Shown here piece after piece: positions 28,078-37,046 of a stretch of DNA of 64,000 nucleotides (positions are counted from its first letter, which is position 1; every line of letters begins with the position of its first letter). A model generated the notes under the pieces. That model was given only the letters and a program-made list of their open reading frames with translations. It had not been told where the DNA came from and did not search any database. The stretch comes from JADCRZ01 sp037718865 (GTDB taxonomy: Bacteria > Bacteroidota > Bacteroidia > Chitinophagales > Chitinophagaceae): assembly GCA_037718865.1 (NCBI GenBank), contig JBBJMP010000024.1, forward strand, positions 20,829-84,828, written 5' to 3'. The position numbers were made by a program, and so were the translations under genes.

Positions 28078-28089
28078 TAAAATATTTTA
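28078..28089. promoter_or_regulatory. Second A+T-rich palindrome next to the candidate operator
   Basis: TAAAATATTTTA is a perfect 12-bp palindrome matching the core of the larger site. Its centre is 31 bases from that of the 28042-28063 site, about three helical turns, which would suit cooperative binding on one face of the DNA. Confidence 0.45.
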
Positions 28090-28140
28090 AGGAATATGTA
28101 AAGGAGTATCGGTGTTGGAACGTTGTTATGAGTGTCCTTA

Positions 28141-29364
28141 TCACGCCTCGACAAGGTCATATTGCTTGAAGAGCATAGCTGCACCAGCTTTGGAACTGAG
28201 GTATCTCCCCAACGTTGAACCCTTGACCTCGCAGCATTGGAGTAGATTTACTAAGGTTGTCTTGCGAAGCCCGTTTTTTACCGCATCAATAAACAACTGA
28301 TCAAGCATGAGGTATTCACCGTCTATAATTAATAGTTCAGGATTAAAAATATTAAGCACATTTCCTAATGCTTCACCAAGTTCAAAACCTTGTTTCTGAA
28401 CAAGATAAATACTTAGCTCATCGCCTAAGGATGCGGCGTCCAGAATATCGTGATATTTATACGTTTCAAGTTTATCTGCATTAAAATGTATTGACGTCTG
28501 GTTATCTTCCAGTGCTTCTTTAAAATCCAGCATAAGTGCATCGCCACCTATGGCAGTTCCCAGACACCCTTTTTTTCCGCAATGGCATAAACGTGAGCTT
28601 TTGCGAAACTGGGTATGACTTATATTCCCGGAAAGTCCTGCACTTCCTGTAATGATTAGGCCGTTAATGATAATTCCCATACCAAGAGTGCGGCTTACCT
28701 TTACCACGATGACATTTTCTACTCCCTTTGCCAGGCCTAGTACTTGTTCGGCTATAGCAATAACCCTTGTATCATTGTCGATTAGAACCGGAAGTCCCAA
28801 CGCATTTTCTATTTGATCTTTGATAGGAATAGCTTTATTTTGAAAGAATGTCATTGGTTTACCAATTTTACCTGCGATATTTTCAATCATCCCAATTCCA
28901 ACTCCTATAATACTGTCTTTTTGAATTTTAGACGATTTTATGGTATCAGAAATAAAGTTGATAATAAAGCGAAGGCAATGATCAGTATCCTCCAGGATGA
29001 AATCACGGTTTACTTTTTCATAAACTGTTTGAAAATCGAGGCCCACCACGCTTACATGGATAAATTTTGATAAGATCTCAACGCCTATTGCGAAAAATTT
29101 TTCTTTATTTAGAGTATACGTGACGGGCCTCCTTCCATTTTCAGTAGACTTTTTGCCCATTTTTGCCACCAGGTTCTTTTTAGCTAATTCCTTTATCAAT
29201 TTGGTACAAGTGGGTATGCTTATCTTGATAGCTTCTGCAATTTGAGGTAATGTCATGGGAAATTTAGATTTCCCCAGACACCTTATGATTTTAGCATGAT
29301 ACACCTCGGAACGATGTAATAGATCCGTATTGTTCTGTTGTGGAATAAGTAGGTTGCGGGCCAT
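28141..29364 (-). CDS. ROK-family transcriptional regulator
   Basis: This 407-residue protein has an N-terminal winged helix (MTLPQIAEAIKISIPTCTKL about residues 37-56, wing near GRRPVTYTL) followed by a ROK sugar-kinase-like domain. The zinc motif is CHCGKKGCLG; the usual Glu after it is replaced, and the catalytic Asp of ROK kinases is not evident, so it is a regulator, not a kinase. NagC and XylR are characterised relatives that release DNA on binding a sugar ligand. It lies 182 bases before the SusC gene at 24777-27905 and reads the same way. It likely controls that operon in response to the imported compound or a breakdown product. Confidence 0.93.
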   Translation of the reverse strand: MARNLLIPQQNNTDLLHRSEVYHAKIIRCLGKSKFPMTLPQIAEAIKISIPTCTKLIKELAKKNLVAKMGKKSTENGRRPVTYTLNKEKFFAIGVEILSKFIHVSVVGLDFQTVYEKVNRDFILEDTDHCLRFIINFISDTIKSSKIQKDSIIGVGIGMIENIAGKIGKPMTFFQNKAIPIKDQIENALGLPVLIDNDTRVIAIAEQVLGLAKGVENVIVVKVSRTLGMGIIINGLIITGSAGLSGNISHTQFRKSSRLCHCGKKGCLGTAIGGDALMLDFKEALEDNQTSIHFNADKLETYKYHDILDAASLGDELSIYLVQKQGFELGEALGNVLNIFNPELLIIDGEYLMLDQLFIDAVKNGLRKTTLVNLLQCCEVKGSTLGRYLSSKAGAAMLFKQYDLVEA

Positions 29365-29476
29365 ATAAATTTATCAACTATCACCGCTGCATTACTTAAT
29401 AACCTCAATTGGTACAGGAAAAAATGCGGCTAATTTTGAGTAAAAATATATTAACTGATGCTTATAAACTGAAATA

Positions 29477-29494
29477 GTTAATAAACTTATTGAT
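29477..29494. promoter_or_regulatory. Imperfect operator-like palindrome upstream of the ROK gene
   Basis: GTTAATAA, AC, TTATTGAT repeats the outer half of the 28042-28063 palindrome and has a right arm matching at 6 of 8 positions. It sits 113 bases before the ROK start. It could allow autoregulation. Confidence 0.35.
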
Positions 29495-29513
29495 TGGAGC
29501 CTGCATTAATAAT

Positions 29514-32355
29514 TTAATTTATCAATACTTCAAAAACACTGGCTTGTACGTTTTGCGATGGATGAAACATTTCTATTTCCAATTTGCTTGTAACAAGTGG
29601 TTGTTTTAATTTAATCTTATTTATAGTTTGATGATTATCCTTTACTTCATACACCACTTCTGCCTGGTCATTACAAATCCGGTAATGATTGACACAATAA
29701 GGCATCACCGATTCCGGGTGACCCATTAAAGATGATTCCATCGGATGATCGTAATCCGTATCAAAGGCTATTAAAATTTCATTTATCGTTTGAGGCGTAT
29801 TCCATTCAAATGACAGCTTTGGCGTTGAATCTTCTTTTGCAGCTACCCATGCATTAGGGCTTGTAGTTGGTCTGAATACGCCGTTATTGATATTGTCAAG
29901 AGAAAATAAAGGAATACCACGTTCCAGCCTCAATCCGAAATTTTTACCTTTTGGCCGCCTGTGGGGGCACCAGAACTCAAACTCTTCTACGCCGATATCG
30001 TCTGGTGGCGTCTGTTTTCCATGATTTGAAACAGCCTTGTTGATTTTGTTAAACACACTCAGCACCCCGGACACTAATTGGTTGCTTCCTTTCACAGCCA
30101 CCTGATTGTGCTTTATTAAACAAATAAATACATATCTATGCTTGTCCGCCTGGTAGTCAAAATCAAGCGTTGGCAACTGCTCACCCTTCACTAATTCAAT
30201 CGCCTGTTTTTCAAGTAAAACGTCCGGGGTATGATTAAAAGATTTACTGCTAATGCGTAGTTCAATATCCAGTACAGTTGGTACTGCTGCCTGTACTATC
30301 AATTGTATTTGTGGGAGGTTACCCGGCGCAACCGGTAGCATTTGCGCTGATGAAAAATTCAAATTCATCCATGGTCCATCAAATGGTAATTCCTTCAATA
30401 TAAATTCGCTGGAAGCAGACACTTTAGCTGTATTTACCAGGTTTTTATCGCTATTGAATTTTACACCAGGAATATGATGTCCGGTTTGTAAAAGCTCCTG
30501 TTGAAGAAGTTTAATATTTTCTTTTTTAGCCAGATCATGTTGTGACCAATTGTTTTGAACTGCTAAGGCAACAGCCATACCAACAGCCTGACCGCCATGT
30601 GCCGACGTTCCCATAACCCTGGTAGAACCAAAGGCAACATGGGTTGCACTAATAATACGACCTGAAAAAAATAAGTTATTAATGTTTTTGCTATAATAAC
30701 ATCTAAGTGGTATTTGATAAATTCCTTTGGAATGCCATTGATTGCAACCTGGTTTTTCGCTAAATACCCCATCAGCAGGGTGCAGGTCAATTGACCAACC
30801 GCCAAAAGCAACAGCATCCTCAAAGGTATTTTGTTCAATTATATCCTGTTGCTTAAGAATATATTCTCCTTCAAACCGGCGGCTTTCACGTTTACCCGGA
30901 ATATTTCCTACCCATTCTAAAGTAAGATTCTGCGCTTCCGGAAAGCTTCCGGAATTTTTAATATGGTTCCAAACGCCATATACGACCTTCCACAATTCCC
31001 ATTTAATTCTTTCTGTTTCATGTACGGTGTCTAACCGGCCACCATATTCAATCCACCAAAGTTTGCAACCGAATTCATTTGCATTAAACGATTTATAGCG
31101 CGGAATTTCTGTAATGTCTTTTAACGCATATTCCGGAGGTACAAAAGTTACCGGCTTACCAGTGTCTTTACTATAGAAGTATATCGTATGCCCAAGCAGT
31201 TCGCCATAGTCAGTTGAAGGCGCAAATTTTTCACCGAACTCCCTTTGACATTCAGCGCCCATTCTAAATGCCGCCCCTGCTAAAAAAGCCATTATACCAT
31301 CACCTGACGCATCGCAGAACCATGTTGCAGTGGAATAGTCAAACCCCCTTAAATCAGCGTTCCAACCGCTATAAACATCATCCATGGCAAAGTCGATGGT
31401 ATTTTCTATGGTTTGGTTAAGGTTATAGAATACGTTTTTACGGTAATCTTTAAAGCCGAACATTTTTTGAGCTACATAACGAAACGCATCGGGCTGAGTG
31501 CCTTTATACATCAATATTTTAAATTGAAATGAAAAGGGTTCATTCACCCTCAACTTAGATGCCTTGCTGCCAAACAATGGCGCAAAAATCATGGGTTGTG
31601 CGTTACCGGCAGCATTACGTATTAGCACTCCGAATTGTAAATTACCCTGACTTGATGATGGAAGCTCGTAGGGAAAACCAGCAGGTTCGGCTACCACGCC
31701 TAAGGTTACACCGTCTTTTTCCAGCATGGCTGATGGTAAGCTACACATGTCTTCCGGAGAAAGAAATGACATTTGCGGAAACCTTTTTTCCTGCCAGATA
31801 TAAGGTTGCCAAATAGCATCTGTTTCCATCAGGTTCATCTCAGGCATTCCTGCGTAACCTATAGAGTACCATGCTGGCTTAATAGGGAAAAAGGTATATT
31901 CAATACTTGGTTCAGCAGCTCCCTGCAAAAAAGAAATAGTGGCCGCTAACCTAAAATCTGAATGGCCTGGGAAAGTCCATTTAATTTCATTACCTGAAAT
32001 CTTTCCTGAACTGGCTATTACCGTTAATGGAACTGCTGCCTTAAAAAAATCTACTGTTTTATCATTACTTCCCTGCATTCTCCAACTTGGGATAGATACC
32101 GCTCCTTTGAAATCTTTAATTAATTCGCGTGCATGTACATTGCCCGCTTTAGGGTCATCTTCACGTTGCATAATTATAAACCGTGGATAGAACTGGTATT
32201 TCTTAGAGGGGTTATTTTTCCAGTTAATTATAATTGATGCATCTTTTTGTAATTCTACATCATACTGATTGTTGCTTATTTTGCCATCGTTTTGAGCGTT
32301 TAAAAACAAACTGAGATGAAATAGTATCAAGCAATACAGGGCGTAATTTTTTCAT
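29514..32355 (-). pseudogene. Chimeric ORF: secreted beta-rich domain joined to FAD-oxidoreductase C-terminal part
   Basis: The open frame 29514-32330 starts at a TTG inside a signal peptide. The natural ATG is at 32355 but is out of frame by one base in a T6 tract (32347-32352); removing one T gives MKNYALYCLILFHLSLFLNA. Residues 1-330 are a beta-rich module leading to NLNQTIENTIDFAMDD and GWNADLRGFDYS, typical of large secreted Bacteroidota carbohydrate enzymes. At about 31330 the frame jumps to TATWFCDASGDGIMAFLAGA, which belongs to the middle of FAD_oxidored family proteins, without the GxGxxG Rossmann part that must precede it. The FAD-family part ends near MGTSAHGGQAVGMAVALA; a beta-sandwich domain follows. 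It looks like a deletion fusion of two genes. Confidence 0.7.
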
Positions 32356-32602
32356 TGGTTGTTCTTTCAAATAATTTTTTTTTCGTCTGCCTATTTAGAA
32401 ATGAATCTATAACAGTAGGAATCAATATCAGCATAGGCACGTACTTAGACTAACTCTTAAACGCCTGCGTAGCAGACTGGAAACTGAACTACTCAATTTA
32501 CAAAACATTGAATTAGATAGCGCACTTACATTCAATAATTCTAGATAGTGAACCAGGGAAAAGAATTATTGGCACATTGTTATCTCTGGTACTTATCCTT
32601 AC

Positions 32603-32941
32603 TTACTTCCAATCCCGGTTTTGTTCCAGCTTGGGGTTTGCATTGATTTCATCTTGTGGAATAGGAAAATACTTATGCTTTGGTTGAACAGGGTGATTAG
32701 GATAAACATCATTAGTGGCTAAAGGAATAATAGTAAGGTATTTACCTGTGCGGGTTAAATCATACCAGCGATCTGCTTCTGCAAAAAACTCCCATGCCCG
32801 TTCCTGGATTACTGCATCAATGAAAGCATCTTTACTTAACCCTGTTTGTAAATCGGCCAATCCTGTCCTTCGTCGGATAGTGTTTATGTTTGCGTAAGAA
32901 GTGCCTGTAGCCCCATTTAAACGAGCTTCAGCTAAAGACAT
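32603..32941 (-). pseudogene. C-terminal stub of a SusD-family gene
   Basis: The 112-codon frame starts inside a SusD fold: MSLAEARLNGATGTSYANIN, then RRRTGLADL, ERAWEFFAEADRWYDLTRTG, KHKYFPIPQDEINANP and LEQNRDW. These are the last motifs of SusD proteins. About three quarters of the gene, including the lipoprotein signal, are missing, and no SusC follows. The bases upstream (32942-33020) do not continue the SusD frame. It probably lost its 5' part in the same rearrangements that created the chimera next to it. The 247 bases between it and 32355 show no gene that I can see. Confidence 0.85.
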
Positions 32942-33020
32942 TAATAATTAATGTCTCAGTGATATTTTTCAAAAGAAGTAGGTCCATTACGCATAAACAG
33001 AATTATAAAAATACCCAAAA

Positions 33021-35165
33021 TCATTCTTTATCACACAACACCCCGCAAGTAGGACAAAATTTATAAAACGCCTTGATTTCCGTTCCGCATGTGGTGCATA
33101 CTGGTATCGGATGGATTATATTCTTAAACTCCGTTTTATTGACCGCATAAAACTCTTTCGGTATTTCATCAATAAATCGCGATTCACTGCCTAATTCGGT
33201 GATCAGGTACAGTTCGTCTTTGGCGCGGGTCAACGCCACATAAAACAGCCTGCGCTCTTCCTCCATCAACATATCGAATTTCACATCTTTCACCACCCTG
33301 AAAACAACATCATCAAGCCATATGTCAGGAAACCCGCCAGAGCCATCTGTTAAACCAATAATGAAAACAACCTTTGCCTCCAGACCTTTCGAGGCATGAA
33401 TGGTTTTTGCAGTCACTCTCAGGCCGGCCATTTTTAATGCGTCTCTATAGGGCAGGTACATTTTACTGCGACGGTATAACACCAGGATGTTTTCGGGGTT
33501 CAATCCTTCCTTCTGAAGATCCCTGACTTTCTCTACCATATAATCTGCGCCGTCCCTGCCCGTTTCTTTTGCCCTGTAAATCTGGATCTTGCTAGGCGTC
33601 TGTTTGTGGGCCCTGATCTCCTTGTCAATTTGAAATTTGTTTTTTCTAATCACTTCCGTACTGGCGCCCACAATGGTTTGGGTACTTCTGTAATTAACGT
33701 CCAGTTTGATAACCTGTGACTGATCGAAATATTTTTCAAAATTTACGATATAATCGATCTCTGAGCCTCTGAATCCATAGATGCTTTGCCAATCATCGCC
33801 TACACAAAAAAGCTGGGTTTCGGGTGTTAATAATAGATCCAATAGTTTTACCTGTAAGCCATTCACATCCTGGAACTCATCTACAAGCACATACTTAAAC
33901 CTCTCATGATAAGCATTTCTTATTTCGGCGTTTTGCTCTAATAGCCGGATAGAATGGATGATCAGATCATCAAAATCGAGGTAAGATTTATTAATGCAAT
34001 ATGCACTGTACGCCTTCAGGATGGGCACAGCCAACTCATAAAAAACCCGCACACGTTCATGCTGGTGTGTACCAGCTTTAGACAATAAATCGTTTGGAGA
34101 AATATTTCCCGCTTTTACCATTGACTGAACCCTGCTCACCATATTCAGAAAATCCTTGATCTTTTCGCCATATGTCCTAAATTCCTCTTCATATTTCAGG
34201 GGAACCCGCTTAGACATCTTGTCACTAACCCTGCCCATCACAATTCTTTCCATGGCCAGGTTGAACAAGGTGGAATCCTGGCACATAGCTTCAAAAGTTT
34301 TAGCGCAATGCCTTCCTGCCAAAACAAATTGCTCCTCTTTATGGGTAGTTTGATAGCTCTTATTGCTCATATGTTCAATATACAGATCAGCCTGTATAAT
34401 ATAGAAGTCGGGCCTGAAGTCGAAGTCCTTAAAATTTACTGTGGGCTCGTAATTGTATTGAAGATTATGACGGAAAAGCCAGTCGGCAATATCTCTTTCT
34501 GATTTAGATTTTACTTTTTCTCCTTTAAGTGTAGTATAATTAACCTGGTTGGCGTATGTACGTGAACGTATGTTTTTGTCAAGGTAAGATTTATCAACAT
34601 AGAAATCGAGGATATATCGTTTGAGTTTAAGGAGGTAACCCGCATCATGGCAAAGTTCCACCAGTATCTTATGTTTTATATCCCCGGATTTCTCGGGCGC
34701 AATGGTTTTATGTTCATCTTCTTTCAATTCGTCCGCCTGTTCATCAATGAGAAGCCGGAACTGATTATCGAAGGAAACACCGCCACTGTTTTTCAGTAAC
34801 TGGTAACACAGGGAATGAAAAGTCCTTACAGTAAGGTTAGCAATCCAGGGCCTGGACTGTACCCGGCTTCGGCGTTCTTTGTCTTTTTGTTCCCTGGTAA
34901 TGAATTTATTATTGACGAATTTTTCGTAATCGCCTTTGTCGTTACCTGCCATAATGAGGCGGTCAACCATTTCGTTCGTTGCGTTTCTCGTAAACGTGAT
35001 CGCCAGTATACTGGATGGCTTGGTATTCTTTTCACTCAGGAGATATAAAAGCTTCTGAATGAGCGTTTTTGTTTTACCTGAGCCGGCCCCGGCCAACACA
35101 AGTAATCTCTTATTTTCAGCCAGAACTGCTTCTCTTTGTTTTTCACTCAGGTTGGTTAGTACCAT
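33021..35165 (-). CDS. UvrD/HelD-like superfamily 1 DNA helicase with nuclease-like insert and zinc ribbon
   Basis: This 714-residue protein has the SF1 motifs: Walker A AGAGSGKTK (residues 26-34), AITFTRNATNEM, VLVDEFQDVNGLQ, VGDDWQSIYGFRG, LDVNYRS, TIHASKGLEA, and FYVALTRAKDEL. Between motifs Ia and II, around residues 215-275, there is SERDIADWLF, then YEPTVNF, RPDFYI and YIEHM, the pattern of a PD-(D/E)XK-like domain as in helicase IV (HelD). The C-terminus has two CxxC pairs (CTTCG and CPTCG), a zinc ribbon. It likely unwinds DNA in repair or recombination. Its neighbours are unrelated stubs, so it may be cargo of a rearrangement or an island gene. Confidence 0.92.
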   Translation of the reverse strand: MVLTNLSEKQREAVLAENKRLLVLAGAGSGKTKTLIQKLLYLLSEKNTKPSSILAITFTRNATNEMVDRLIMAGNDKGDYEKFVNNKFITREQKDKERRSRVQSRPWIANLTVRTFHSLCYQLLKNSGGVSFDNQFRLLIDEQADELKEDEHKTIAPEKSGDIKHKILVELCHDAGYLLKLKRYILDFYVDKSYLDKNIRSRTYANQVNYTTLKGEKVKSKSERDIADWLFRHNLQYNYEPTVNFKDFDFRPDFYIIQADLYIEHMSNKSYQTTHKEEQFVLAGRHCAKTFEAMCQDSTLFNLAMERIVMGRVSDKMSKRVPLKYEEEFRTYGEKIKDFLNMVSRVQSMVKAGNISPNDLLSKAGTHQHERVRVFYELAVPILKAYSAYCINKSYLDFDDLIIHSIRLLEQNAEIRNAYHERFKYVLVDEFQDVNGLQVKLLDLLLTPETQLFCVGDDWQSIYGFRGSEIDYIVNFEKYFDQSQVIKLDVNYRSTQTIVGASTEVIRKNKFQIDKEIRAHKQTPSKIQIYRAKETGRDGADYMVEKVRDLQKEGLNPENILVLYRRSKMYLPYRDALKMAGLRVTAKTIHASKGLEAKVVFIIGLTDGSGGFPDIWLDDVVFRVVKDVKFDMLMEEERRLFYVALTRAKDELYLITELGSESRFIDEIPKEFYAVNKTEFKNIIHPIPVCTTCGTEIKAFYKFCPTCGVLCDKE

Positions 35166-35235
35166 TAAGTCGGCCCTTTATATCGTGTTTGACTCACAAA
35201 TCACCAGGGATCTTCGCTATCAGATTGGCCACCCG

Positions 35236-35799
35236 CTATTTTTTTCCCAATGCCGCATTGATAGGCGCGCGGTCCAAGTACATCACTGTCCGGTCGATCT
35301 GATCCTTGTCGTTAAAATGCATGTCGGCATGTATCCAGCCACTTACTTTCTTCCCGTTTTTATATTTTGCATTAAATTGATACCAACCCATCAGCCATAC
35401 TCCAGGCATATCAGGCCCTCTCTGGGGTTGATTCACTTTTACCGGAAGCCAGATATCATTGGTAAAATTAATGGAATCGATGACATTGTTCCTGCGGTCT
35501 TTCCAATAGTTAGTAATGGCTTGCTTGCCTGCAAGACTGTCCCCGGCTGACCATAAATAGACAGCATTATCAGCAAAACTGCTCATCCATCCGTCAACAT
35601 CAGCATTGGCCAACTGCTGTAATCCCCTTTTACCGATATCCATATATTTCATATCGGCGAAATCTACGGCTTTTGATGCTTCTGCCGTACCGGTGTCTGC
35701 TCCAGTCGACGGACTGTCGGCCAAGGATTCTTCAGAAGACTTGTTATTACAGGCTACCAACGCCATACAAAAGGCTGCAATGATCAGGATTTTTTTCAT
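35236..35799 (-). CDS. SnoaL-like lipoprotein
   Basis: This 187-residue protein has a lipoprotein signal (IIAAFCMALVAC, Cys17), a low-complexity Ser/Asp/Ala linker, and a SnoaL/NTF2-like domain (MDIGKRGLQQLANADVDGWM, NAVYLWSAGDSLAGKQAITN). It is the third SnoaL-like protein in the window and the only exported one. It follows the helicase gene in coordinates but is transcribed upstream of it with 70 bases between. No binding residues or partner are apparent. Confidence 0.85.
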   Translation of the reverse strand: MKKILIIAAFCMALVACNNKSSEESLADSPSTGADTGTAEASKAVDFADMKYMDIGKRGLQQLANADVDGWMSSFADNAVYLWSAGDSLAGKQAITNYWKDRRNNVIDSINFTNDIWLPVKVNQPQRGPDMPGVWLMGWYQFNAKYKNGKKVSGWIHADMHFNDKDQIDRTVMYLDRAPINAALGKK

Positions 35800-35861
35800 G
35801 TTTAGTGATTTTGTGAATAGAAAAAATAAAGAAGATTAGTCGTAAGATCGGTTTAGTGAAC

Positions 35862-35887
35862 TACATACCGCATTTCAGCGGTATGTA
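35862..35887. repeat. 10-bp-stem hairpin upstream of the SnoaL lipoprotein gene
   Basis: TACATACCGC, ATTTCA loop, GCGGTATGTA is a perfect stem-loop in the 271-base gap between 35800 and 36070. Neither strand has a T-run after it, so a terminator is doubtful. It could be a leader structure or protein-binding site. I see no gene in the rest of this gap. Confidence 0.45.
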
Positions 35888-36070
35888 AAAGAAGTTTTCC
35901 TACAGATAATCAAATCTTTCCTTGAAGAAGTTTCGGTTGAGGTAATCAGTAAGGCCTGTCGTAAGGGATTTCATGATAAATATACCCGAAAAATGTTAAG
36001 AACAAACATTTATAATAATAGTAACATCGGGAAGGATCCCATGCATTTTTACGCCGGTCGGGTTTCTTTT

Positions 36071-36290
36071 TTATATCTCAAAGGTTTGACCTGCCATTTT
36101 TCCATTACCGGCCCGCACGTCAGTCAGGATAAACCGCAACAGTTTTTGTGAAGATATCTCAATGGTTTCCTCATCTGTTTTGATGGTAAGATCCGGATGT
36201 TCCGGAATTTCAAAGGGATCATTTACACCCGAAAGATTGTCCATCTTTTCCGGATGGCCTGCAGGCAGCAGCCGAAAATTCCCAGCTCCT
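36071..36290 (-). pseudogene. C-terminal stub of adenylylsulfate (APS) kinase
   Basis: The minus frame ending at TAA 36071-36073 reads GHPEKMDNLSGVNDPFEIPE, then HPDLTIKTDEETIEISSQKL, LRFILTDVRAGN. The segment NLSGVNDPFEIPEHPDL matches the substrate-side motif near the C-terminus of CysC (known form: FTGI..PYE.P..PEL.ID). The ATP-binding and catalytic parts are absent; upstream codons merge into the 3' end of the alpha/beta-hydrolase gene at 36293. APS kinase makes PAPS. The stub is probably from a CysC or CysNC gene once present here. Confidence 0.75.
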
Positions 36291-36292
36291 TT

Positions 36293-36951
36293 TTATTCCG
36301 CTAATGTAGCGGCTACCCAATCCCTCGTAGTATTTGCCAGCACGGACATCGTATTTTGCTTACCGGCCTTAAATCCATGATCGGCTCCTTCTAACTTTAT
36401 TAATGAAGCCTGGGGAAGCGACGAGCACATCGTTTCTATCAAATCCCATGTAGCCAGTTCATCGCGCGTGCCCTGCAAAAAAAGCATCGGTATTTTAACC
36501 TCCTTCAAATGATCGGCCCGCTCACGGCAGGTTTGCCGGGAGGATGAAGCGGAAAGCCGTAAAAAATAATTCCCTTGACGGCAGTATGGGGATGAAGCGA
36601 CAAATGCTGCGAACTCATTCGTCCACCAAAGGATTTTCCAGCCGCAAAAAGTGGAAGTGAGGGGAATGAATCGTGCGCGTGTTGAATAGCCGCATCAATC
36701 GTTTTGTGCGCAACGGCAGGAATATCAGGCCTGCCTTTTTTGTGTTCAGCAAATGGAAAATTAAACCGCAGCGTAGTGATGCCCAACTCAGCAAGCGAGT
36801 TAGCAAGCGCTATCATAAAAGGATGACTCATGCCGGCGCCCGCGCCGTGTGCCAGCGTCACAATACAACTACTGTCTTCGGCAATTATATACTCGGCCGA
36901 AACATGACCAATGGAACTGGAAACCGGCAGAGATAAGGATTGCTTATTCAT
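36293..36951 (-). pseudogene. Alpha/beta hydrolase (dienelactone-hydrolase-like), split by one-base deletion
   Basis: Two overlapping frames (36505-36951 and 36293-36508) together give one protein of about 218 residues. It has VTLAHGAGAGMSHPFMIALA, the nucleophile motif AAGKSFGGRMSS, IPMLFLQGTRDEL with the acid Asp, and GADHGFKAGK with the His. The frame breaks after HPPGKPAV. The second copy at 41919-42398 has one more C at the equivalent place (GCTCCACGG versus GCTCACGG at 36520-36528), so a single C has been lost here. Restoring it yields a complete hydrolase. The function of this group (PF20408-like, KANL3/TEX30-type) is poorly known. Confidence 0.85.
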
Positions 36952-37046
36952 TGTTGTCTTGGTCCAGGGGACTGCACCCGCCTTCAGCGTTCCTTTGGTT
37001 TATGCAAGTATTGCACGACTCATGAGGACGGCCTTAAGAATTCCTG

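Noticed and set aside
35862..35887. Rho-independent terminator at the 10-bp hairpin
   Set aside because: Neither strand has a T-run directly after the stem.
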